Shown in pieces: positions 5,806 to 12,061 of a DNA stretch of 13,151 nt. How positions within the stretch are numbered: position 1 is the stretch's first letter; each line of letters begins with the position of its first letter. The translations under genes were made by a program, and so were the position numbers. The stretch is from an uncultured bacterium (GTDB lineage Bacteria; Planctomycetota; Planctomycetia; Pirellulales; UBA1268): the NCBI GenBank assembly GCA_937959175.1, contig CALGAS010000482.1, positions 1 to 13,151 of the forward strand, in the 5' to 3' direction. The notes beneath the pieces were generated by a model that worked only from the letters and a program-made list of their open reading frames with translations, was not told the origin of the DNA and did not search any database.

Positions 5806-6480
5806 ATGAGCCGCAAGTCCCTGGCCACGGTCCCGCTCCTCCGGTCGAGATCCACGCCCGACGTTCGCCGCGGGCCACTGGCCGACTGGACCGGCGACGC
5901 CCGGGTGTTCGTGCCCCAGGGCTACGAGCCGGGCTACGACTATCCGCTCCTCGTTTGGCTCACCGAACCGGGCAGCCGGTTCGACCTCGGCCGGGCGATG
6001 ACCCGGCTGAGCCTCCGCAACTACGTGGCCGTCCAGCCGTCCGGCCCGGAGACCGCGATGTGGCGGGCAATCGACCGGGTTCGCGATCGCCTCAGTATTC
6101 ACCCCCGGCGGATCTGGCTGATCGGTCAGGGCAGCGGCGGCACCGAGGCCCTCCGGGCCGCCTGCCGTCATCCCGGCGACTGTGCCGGCGGCATCTCGCT
6201 GGGCGGGCGGTTTCCGCTCGGCGAGTCGGCCCTGGCCCGGCTCGACGAGATTCGCCGGCTGCCGATGCTGCTCTGCTGCCGGGCCGCCGACGTGGCGGCC
6301 GAGCCGACGACGCTCGACGAGACGCTCCGGCTCTTTCATGCTGCCGGCGGCACGCTTGCCGTGCGGATCTACCAGCGGGGCGGGCCGCTGTCGCGGGCCG
6401 TCCTGGCCGATGTCAACCGCTGGCTCATGGAAGAGATCAGCGGGGCCACCGCGCCGCTCCAGCCGCACGGAGCCCATTAG
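5806..6480 (+). CDS. Alpha/beta-hydrolase-fold protein, probably non-catalytic
   Basis: This 224-residue protein has the outline of a small esterase/phospholipase-type hydrolase: a VFVPQGY start, strand YPLLVWLTEPG (46-56), IWLIGQGSGGTEALR (103-117), GGISLGGRFP and a C-terminal DVNRWLME helix. The nucleophile elbow reads G-Q-G-S-G-G (107-112), where relatives have G-F-S-Q-G-G, so the catalytic Ser position holds Gly109. The usual His near the C-terminus (GHE in relatives) is replaced by RGGPLS (191-196). It is therefore probably a pseudoenzyme with a binding or structural role, unless Ser110 has taken over. GGAGG at 5794-5798, seven bases from the ATG, fixes the start, although the frame is open to 5203 through repeat DNA. 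It is the first gene of the flagellar cluster. Confidence 0.78.
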   Translation: MSRKSLATVPLLRSRSTPDVRRGPLADWTGDARVFVPQGYEPGYDYPLLVWLTEPGSRFDLGRAMTRLSLRNYVAVQPSGPETAMWRAIDRVRDRLSIHPRRIWLIGQGSGGTEALRAACRHPGDCAGGISLGGRFPLGESALARLDEIRRLPMLLCCRAADVAAEPTTLDETLRLFHAAGGTLAVRIYQRGGPLSRAVLADVNRWLMEEISGATAPLQPHGAH

Positions 6481-6500
6481 AGGCCAGCCACGAATGATTC

Positions 6501-6521
6501 GGAGCCCTGGTTCAGGGTTCC
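6501..6521 (+). other. Intercistronic hairpin
   Basis: Bases 6501-6509 can pair with 6513-6521 (nine pairs, one of them G-U) around a GTT loop. It lies 20 bases after the hydrolase-like gene and 34 bases before the next start. No U-run follows, so it is more likely an mRNA-stability or attenuation element, or chance, than a terminator. Confidence 0.3.
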
Positions 6522-6555
6522 CGGACGAGAGACGCTTCACCGGGAAAGGACTCCC

Positions 6556-7050
6556 ATGCCACGCTCCCACCGCAAGGGTCCCGTCGATGCCGGGCCCGAT
6601 CTGCTGCCGCTGCGATCTGCAGAGGCCGGCATCTCGCTCCAGTCGCTCCTCGCGCCGCTGGTGCACACGATCCTCACCGAGCACGAGGATCTCGGCCGCG
6701 CCGATGTGACCGTCAGCATCGACGCGGAGGTCAACGTGGCTCCGGCGTCAGTCGCCGGCCTCACCGAACTGCTCGCCGCGCTGGTGGCGACTGCCTGCGA
6801 AGCAGCCGCCACAGCAGCCGAGCGGCGTCGCGAAGTGGTGATCACGGCCGTCCAGACGGCGACCACCCTCGAGATCGAGGTGGCCGACTCGGCCACGCCT
6901 TCCGGCAGCGATCGCGGCGGGATTGACGCTCGGCTCGAGTCGATCGCCCGTCGCCTCGGCGGCCATCTCGATCACTGCCACTGTCCCGACGGGGGCACCG
7001 CCGTCACGCTCCACCTGCCGCGGCGCCGGGCAGGAAGCCTGGCGGCTTGA
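6556..7050 (+). CDS. Degenerate GHKL/HATPase-like protein
   Basis: This 164-residue protein resembles the ATP-binding domain of histidine kinases with no phosphoacceptor or sensor domain. Residues 65-90 (GLTELLAALVATACEAA) have the shape of the N-box helix, but the invariant Asn position is Thr79. VADSAT (109-114) corresponds to the G1 box with Asp111 kept and its glycines lost. GGIDARLESIARRLGG (121-136) and GGTAVTLHLPRR (146-157) correspond to the G2 region and final strand. ATP binding is therefore doubtful. The fold could serve as an anti-sigma or CheA-like interaction module, which is an inference. AGGA at 6547-6550 is five bases from the ATG. It sits between the hydrolase-like protein and FliF, so it probably works with the flagellar basal body. 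Confidence 0.65.
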   Translation: MPRSHRKGPVDAGPDLLPLRSAEAGISLQSLLAPLVHTILTEHEDLGRADVTVSIDAEVNVAPASVAGLTELLAALVATACEAAATAAERRREVVITAVQTATTLEIEVADSATPSGSDRGGIDARLESIARRLGGHLDHCHCPDGGTAVTLHLPRRRAGSLAA

Positions 7051-7105
7051 GGCACCCGTTCTTTGCCCTCCCCCACATGATCCGGCAGCCAAGCCGGCGG
7101 ATGTC

Positions 7106-8620
7106 ATGCAGGTTCACGCCGACGACTCGCCCCGCAAATCCGCCCGTCGGATCACACCGGCCCAGGTGGTGGGCATCGGCCTGGTCGTGGCGTCGTTCGC
7201 CTGGGCCGCCTGGCTGCTGCGGGATCGGCCGATCAGCGAGGAAGTCGAACTGCTCCCCGGCACGGTCCTGCCCTCTTCGGAACTGGCCATCGTCGAGGCG
7301 GCCTTCGACCGGGCCCAGCTGATCGACCATCGCACCGAAGGCGGCCGGGTCTGGGTGCCCCGCACCCGGCAGAGCGCCTACATGCGGGCCCTGGTCGACG
7401 CCGAAGCGCTGCCGAGGGAGTTTGGCAGCAGCCTGCGGCGAGCCCTCGAGAAGAACAGCCCCTGGCAGAGCAGGGCGGTGCAGGAAGAGATGCTCCGGGT
7501 CGCCATCCAGGAGGAACTGGCACACGTCATCTGTTCGATGCCGGGCATCGAGCGGGCGGCGGTGCTCTACGACGGCGACGACCGCCGGTCGAGCGGCGGC
7601 CTGACGGCCGGGCCCGAGCCGACCGCCAGCGTCAACGTCCGCACCCAGCCCGAAACCGAACTCGAGGCCTCTCGGGTCGAGGCGATCCGGGTGCTGGTGG
7701 CGGCCTCGATCGCCGGCCTCTCCGCCGAGCGGGTCGCCGTCACCGATCTGCGGAGCGGACGGGTCTTCGTCGGGCCGCTGCCTTCTCCGCAGGAGGCCGA
7801 GGCCGGGCTTGCCGCGACCGATCCGGCCCTCGCCCGACGTGTCGCCCACGAGCGTCACCTCGCCGACAAGCTCCGTCGCGGCCTGGCGTTCATCGATGGG
7901 GCGGTTGTCGACGTGACCGTGACCTTCGGGCCGGCGGTGCCGCCCCGCCTGCCAGCCCCCGAGCCGCCCACCGCCACCCAGCGGATCGCCGACGCCAATG
8001 CCCCCGCTGAAGTCGGCGACAGCAGGCCAGCCGTCGCCGCTCCGCCGCCCCCCTCGGAGCCGGCCGATGTGAGCAGTCCGACGACGATCCTGGTCTCGCT
8101 GGCCGTGCCCCAGACCGTCCTTGCCGGCCCGGCCGATTCCGACGGCCCGCAGGCCGGGCTCACCGAGACCCAGCTCCGGGAGCATGTCCTCGCCCTCCTG
8201 CCGCCCACCACCCGGGCCGATGGCCGGCAGGTGTCGCTCACCTCGTATCCTGTCGCCTCGTCGGCCCAGGCCGAGCCTGCGTCACGGCAGCAGCGGCCGC
8301 GGGCTGCGGGGCCGGCAGTCCCGAACGCGGCGGAGTCGCCATCCGCTGCGGAAGCCGTCTCACTCGAGGCGGCCTGGGAGGCGTTGCTGTCCGGCCATCC
8401 GGAGGCCGTCCCTCGTGAGGTCTGGCTGGGTGTGATCGCCCTGGCAGCTGGCATCCTCGGCTGGCTCGTGCTGCGGCCGCCGGTCATCCGCCGTCGCAGC
8501 CGCCGTCCCGATCACGGGCCGTCCGTCGAGCCGATCGACTGGTCGGGGCTCGACGGGACGAGCCCGAGACATGCCCCGGAACCATCGGCCCCCGGTCACG
8601 CTGCAAAGGTGGCCGCATGA
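7106..8620 (+). CDS. fliF: FliF-like flagellar MS-ring protein
   Basis: This 504-residue protein matches FliF, which forms the MS ring in the cytoplasmic membrane around the export gate. Helix 1 is at 20-38. The YscJ/FliF domain (about 45-220) contains LPSSELAIVEAAFDRA, a VWVP strand, EALP, an ALEKN...IQEELAHVI segment, PGIERAAV and ASIAGLSAERVAVTD. A diverged second periplasmic domain (about 245-385) is split by Pro/Ala linkers, helix 2 is at 439-457, and a tail of only 46 residues follows. Typical FliF has about 550 residues and a longer cytoplasmic tail that binds FliG. The ATG at 7106 was chosen because earlier in-frame starts lie inside the previous gene; its ribosome site (GGCGG) is weak. 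fliF normally sits with fliG/H/I; here it directly precedes and overlaps fliO. Confidence 0.85.
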   Translation: MQVHADDSPRKSARRITPAQVVGIGLVVASFAWAAWLLRDRPISEEVELLPGTVLPSSELAIVEAAFDRAQLIDHRTEGGRVWVPRTRQSAYMRALVDAEALPREFGSSLRRALEKNSPWQSRAVQEEMLRVAIQEELAHVICSMPGIERAAVLYDGDDRRSSGGLTAGPEPTASVNVRTQPETELEASRVEAIRVLVAASIAGLSAERVAVTDLRSGRVFVGPLPSPQEAEAGLAATDPALARRVAHERHLADKLRRGLAFIDGAVVDVTVTFGPAVPPRLPAPEPPTATQRIADANAPAEVGDSRPAVAAPPPPSEPADVSSPTTILVSLAVPQTVLAGPADSDGPQAGLTETQLREHVLALLPPTTRADGRQVSLTSYPVASSAQAEPASRQQRPRAAGPAVPNAAESPSAAEAVSLEAAWEALLSGHPEAVPREVWLGVIALAAGILGWLVLRPPVIRRRSRRPDHGPSVEPIDWSGLDGTSPRHAPEPSAPGHAAKVAA

Positions 8621-9285
8621 CGGATCAACCCCCGAGGCCGCGGCGGCGACGTGACCGCAAGCCGATCACCGGGCGTGCCTTGCTCCTGGTGACGGCCTGG
8701 CTTTCGCTCGCGGCAGGAGCCTCGCTCGCCGACGATCCGGTCGCACCGCTGCCGCCGTTGCCTGATGGCGTCGCGGTGGACGGCGGATCGGCCGAGGGCG
8801 AGGTGCAGCCGACCGGGTTTGAGGCCGCGGCCAGCCGGATCGATCGCCCGTTGCCGCTGACGGCTGCGGATGCGACAGCACCCGGCGGAAAGCCCGCCGC
8901 ATCGGTTGTTCCGCAGGCTGGCAACTGGACCTTCCTGCTGGCCATCGCCGCGGCCTTTCTCGTGCTGGCGGCCTTTCGCCTCAAGCCCTTGCGGGCCGCC
9001 CGATCACTGCCGCCGGATGTCTTCGAGGTGCTCGGGGAGGGCTCGCTCGGCGGCCAGCACGCCGTGCGAGTGGTCCGGTTCGGACCACGAACCCTTCTGG
9101 TCGCCGTCTCGGCCGCCGGCAGTCAGACGCTCGCGGAACTCACCGACCCGGAGGCCACCGAGCGGATCGTTGCCGCCTGCACTGCCGGCCGTTCCGCCCG
9201 CGGTGGCGGAAAGGGCACGACGCCGCCCCGGCCCCGGCCCGTCTCCACTGTTCGCCCGGAGGCTGCCGGCGGGGAGACGGCATGA
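8617..9285 (+). CDS. fliO: FliO-like flagellar export assembly protein
   Basis: This 222-residue protein fits FliO, the small membrane protein that helps assemble the FliP ring of the flagellar export gate. An Arg-rich start and a signal-like helix (about 20-38) lead into a Pro/Ala-rich linker, a membrane helix (104-122) and the FliO core (about 134-188): VFEVLGEGSLGGQHAVRVV, then RTLLVAVSAAG and LAEL. A basic Pro-rich tail ends the protein. FliO is poorly conserved, so the call relies on this core plus its place directly before fliP. It overlaps fliF and fliP by 4 bases each (ATGA). It is longer than usual, with the extra length in low-complexity linkers. Confidence 0.85.
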   Translation: MTDQPPRPRRRRDRKPITGRALLLVTAWLSLAAGASLADDPVAPLPPLPDGVAVDGGSAEGEVQPTGFEAAASRIDRPLPLTAADATAPGGKPAASVVPQAGNWTFLLAIAAAFLVLAAFRLKPLRAARSLPPDVFEVLGEGSLGGQHAVRVVRFGPRTLLVAVSAAGSQTLAELTDPEATERIVAACTAGRSARGGGKGTTPPRPRPVSTVRPEAAGGETA

Positions 9286-10241
9286 TCGGCCGCAGTTCGG
9301 GAATCGCTGCAGGCTGGCTCGCTGCGACGCTCGTCACCGCGGGGGCCGGCCAGCTCATCGCGGCAGAAGCGGCAGCCAACACGCCGGCCACGGTGCCGAT
9401 TGCCGAGGTCGCCTCCGTTCCCGATTCGCAGCCACCGGTCATGCCGGCGGATCCCGATCCAAAGGCGGCCCGGGCCGCGGATGATGATCGCCTGCCGGCC
9501 GTCGAGTCTGCGGCGGTGCCGGCCGATGAGGCAGGCCCCGCGACGTCTCCGGCTGTTTCTTTTGATTTTCGGCAGCTCCTCAGCGGCCGGTCGCTGGCGG
9601 CCCTCCTGCCCTCGGCGGTGCTCTTCGGGGTCATCACGCTGGCCCCGGCCGTGCTGCTGATGACGACCTGCTTCGTCCGGATGTCGGTCGTGCTGGGGCT
9701 CCTCCGACAGGGGATCGGAGCTCCGCAAATTCCCTCCAACCAGGTCGTCGCTTCGCTGGCAATCTTCCTCTCGGCCCTGGTGATGTGGCCGGTCTGGACG
9801 CGTGCCTGGAATGAGGGCGTCCGGCCGTATCAGGACGGCGAGATTGCCGCCGCCACGGCCTTCGAGCGGGGCTCGCTGCCGATCCGTCGCTGGATGGCCG
9901 CCCAGATCGAGGAGGCGGGCAACCGTGACACGATGCTGCTCTTCCTGGCCCGCCATCCCGACGGCCCCCAGCAGGCCGCCACGTATGACGATGTGCCCCT
10001 GGAGGCGTTGCTGCCCGCCTTTCTCGTCAGCGAACTGGAGACTGCTTTCGCGATCGGGTTTCGGCTCTTGCTGCCCTTCCTCGTGATCGACATTCTGGTG
10101 GCCACGCTCGTCGTCTCGACCGGGCTGGTGATGCTGCCGCCGACGATGGTCTCCCTGCCCCTCAAACTCCTCGTCTTCGTGGCCGCCGACGGCTGGACGC
10201 TCGTTGTCCAGGGTCTGCTCGATGGATTCGTCGCCTCCTGA
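9282..10241 (+). CDS. fliP: FliP, flagellar type III export gate protein
   Basis: This 319-residue protein carries the clear FliP signature. FliP forms the pentameric core of the export gate with FliQ and FliR. A signal peptide (about 1-28) is followed by an Ala/Pro/Asp-rich insert (about 30-92) not found in ordinary FliP of about 245 residues. The core begins near 105 and contains CFVRMSVVLGLLRQGIGAPQ (130-149), a PSNQV turn, a soluble middle region (about 175-245) and the LLPAFLVSELETAFAIGF block (243-260). IDILVATLVVSTGLVMLPP and DGWTLVVQ follow. All conserved membrane parts are intact, so the protein should be functional. It is coupled to fliO by a 4-base overlap, and fliQ follows after 14 bases. 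Confidence 0.96.
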   Translation: MIGRSSGIAAGWLAATLVTAGAGQLIAAEAAANTPATVPIAEVASVPDSQPPVMPADPDPKAARAADDDRLPAVESAAVPADEAGPATSPAVSFDFRQLLSGRSLAALLPSAVLFGVITLAPAVLLMTTCFVRMSVVLGLLRQGIGAPQIPSNQVVASLAIFLSALVMWPVWTRAWNEGVRPYQDGEIAAATAFERGSLPIRRWMAAQIEEAGNRDTMLLFLARHPDGPQQAATYDDVPLEALLPAFLVSELETAFAIGFRLLLPFLVIDILVATLVVSTGLVMLPPTMVSLPLKLLVFVAADGWTLVVQGLLDGFVAS

Positions 10242-10255
10242 CAACGGCAGGATCA

Positions 10256-10507
10256 ATGACCGGAACCGATCTGGTGGAACTCGTTCGCGAGGCGGTGTTG
10301 GCTGGCGGGATCCTGCTGACGCCCGTGCTGCTGGCCGGGCTGGGAGTCGGCCTGGTCACCGGGCTGGTGCAGGCCGCCACGGGGGTGCAGGAGCCGATCA
10401 TCGGGCTGGTGCCGCGGCTGCTGGTCATGGGGCTGGCGGTGCTCTGGACGCTTCCCTGGATGGTCGACCGCCTGGCCGAACTCTTCCGTCTCGCCGCGGG
10501 GCCCTGA
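10256..10507 (+). CDS. fliQ: FliQ, flagellar type III export gate protein
   Basis: This 83-residue protein with two membrane helices fits FliQ, which packs around the FliP/FliR core of the export gate. The diagnostic turn VQAATGVQEPIIGLVPRLL corresponds to the family pattern QAxTxIQExxLxFxPKL, with the Gln and Glu kept. The length is close to the usual 86-89 residues. AGGA at 10249-10252 is only three bases from the ATG, closer than normal. fliR begins 4 bases after the stop, so the two are almost certainly co-translated. Confidence 0.94.
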   Translation: MTGTDLVELVREAVLAGGILLTPVLLAGLGVGLVTGLVQAATGVQEPIIGLVPRLLVMGLAVLWTLPWMVDRLAELFRLAAGP

Positions 10508-10511
10508 ACCG

Positions 10512-11285
10512 ATGCCGGCCGATTCGCTTCCCGCAATCCTCGCCGCCGACCCGGCGATCGCCATCGGGGTCATCGCGAGGATGGCCGCGGCGGTCGCTGT
10601 CGGCGGACTGCCGGTCTTTCCGCGGCTGGACCTGCGACTCCGGACGGTCGCTGTTGTCGCATTGGCCGCTGCGGCGTTGCCCGCGGCGGTGTCGGCGGCA
10701 CCGCGGCCGCCCCTTCTGATGCTGCTGGCCGGCGAGGCTGTCGTCGGCCTCGGCATGGGCCTGGCCGCGGCGATCGTGTTCGCCGCGGCAGCCTGGGCCG
10801 GCCAGATCCTCGGGATGATCTCGGGCCTCTCCTGGGCCGACGACTTCACGCCGGACGCCGCGGCCGGCGAGGGCGCGGCGGCTCGGCTGGCCACCTGGAT
10901 GGCAGTCGCGGGCTTTCTCGCTGCCGGCGGTCACCTGGCGATCATCGCCGGGCTCATCGACAGCGTGGCGGACATGCCGGTGGGTGGCCTGGCCGCTGGC
11001 GGGTCGATTGACGCGCTGGTCGAGCAGGCGGCCGCGGTGCCTGGCCTTGCCCTGGCCCTGGCCGCATCGTTGGCGGCTCCGGCTGTTGCGGCCGTGCTCA
11101 CGTTCCACGTCGCCGCAGCGATCTGCCTGCGGACGGTTCGCTTTACACCGGGAGCGGGCCTGCTGCAGGCAGCGGCGTCGCTGGTGATATTGGCTGCGGT
11201 CTATGGCGGGGCCGGCGTCTGGACCGAAGGCTTTGCGGCCGCCGCAGGACCGCTCCTCGAGCGGTGTTTCGGCGTTGGACCCTGA
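10512..11285 (+). CDS. fliR: FliR, flagellar type III export gate protein
   Basis: This 257-residue protein of about six membrane helices, very rich in Ala, has the length and order of FliR, the single-copy subunit that closes the FliP ring. Family features include a helix with RMAAAVAVGGLPVFP, the GEAVVGLGMGL block at about 74-84, and WAGQILGMISGLSWADDFTPD, which matches the conserved FliR loop after the third or fourth helix. Some positions are replaced by Ala or Gly, so it is more diverged than FliP. It starts 4 bases after fliQ and stops 14 bases before flhB. No internal stop or frameshift is seen. Confidence 0.9.
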   Translation: MPADSLPAILAADPAIAIGVIARMAAAVAVGGLPVFPRLDLRLRTVAVVALAAAALPAAVSAAPRPPLLMLLAGEAVVGLGMGLAAAIVFAAAAWAGQILGMISGLSWADDFTPDAAAGEGAAARLATWMAVAGFLAAGGHLAIIAGLIDSVADMPVGGLAAGGSIDALVEQAAAVPGLALALAASLAAPAVAAVLTFHVAAAICLRTVRFTPGAGLLQAAASLVILAAVYGGAGVWTEGFAAAAGPLLERCFGVGP

Positions 11286-11299
11286 GGGGTGAGATCACG

Positions 11300-12061
11300 A
11301 TGGCCGACACCCACGACCGCACGATCCCGGCCACACCCCGGCGGCGTGAACAGGCTCGCCGCCAGGGCCTCGGCGCGGCAGCCGATCTGCCCGCCTGGGC
11401 GGCCTCGGCCGCGGTTGCCATCCTGCTGCTGCCGGCCTGGGCTCGCCAGACGATTCCCGCGGCCCGTGATGCCCTCGGCGAAGCGGTCACCGCCGCCGTG
11501 GCGGTCAACCGAGGGGCGGGGGCTGGTTTTTCCTGGGCCTTTGCGGCGGCCTTGCTGCTGCCCACGGTCGGCCTGCTGGCCGCGTCGGCGGTGGCCGGCC
11601 TGGCGGTGCGGTTTGCCTGCGACGGTCTGTCCTGGCGACCGGGGCGGGCGGCAGTCGATCCGCAGCGGATCAACCCGCTGGCCGGGCTGGGCCGCATCTT
11701 CTCAGGCGGCACGCTGGCCACGCTGCTGATGGCAGCGGCAGGGCTGGCGGTGATCGTGGTCGCGGGCTTCGTGCTCGCGCGTCCGTTGGCGGGGCTTCAG
11801 TCGCGGGCGGTGGAGCCTGGTGACCTCGGAGGCGTGGCGGTCGCCGCCTGGCGGGCGATGGCCGGCCTGGCGTTGACGGCCGTGGTGCTGGCGGCGGGCC
11901 AATGGCTGCTGGCTCGCCGCCGCTTTGAGCGGAGCATCCGGATGACGCCGACCGAGCTTGCCGAGGAACAGAAAGAACTCCAGGCCGATCCGCGGGTAAA
12001 ACTGCTCCAGCGGCAGCGGCAGCCGGCGGGGCGGGCTCAGTCGGCCTCGGGAACCTCGTAG
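11300..12061 (+). CDS. flhB: FlhB, lacking the cytoplasmic autocleavage domain
   Basis: This 253-residue protein is the N-terminal part of FlhB, the export-gate protein that switches substrate class from hook to filament. TIPATPRRREQARRQG (8-23) is the conserved entry, with four membrane helices at about 30-46, 80-103, 139-160 and 185-204. RINPLAGLGRIFS (123-135) and RMTPTELAEEQKE (214-226) with DPRVK (230-234) are the linker motifs. Normal FlhB (350-380 residues) then carries a domain with the self-cleaving NPTH motif. Here recognisable homology ends near residue 241, and a short QPAGRAQSASGTS tail follows. No NPTH is found in any frame downstream. The start at 11300 has GGTGAG six bases upstream. 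The last 25 bases overlap the convergent sulfotransferase gene. It may be a pseudogene, or may work with a separately encoded C-domain. Confidence 0.9.
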   Translation: MADTHDRTIPATPRRREQARRQGLGAAADLPAWAASAAVAILLLPAWARQTIPAARDALGEAVTAAVAVNRGAGAGFSWAFAAALLLPTVGLLAASAVAGLAVRFACDGLSWRPGRAAVDPQRINPLAGLGRIFSGGTLATLLMAAAGLAVIVVAGFVLARPLAGLQSRAVEPGDLGGVAVAAWRAMAGLALTAVVLAAGQWLLARRRFERSIRMTPTELAEEQKELQADPRVKLLQRQRQPAGRAQSASGTS

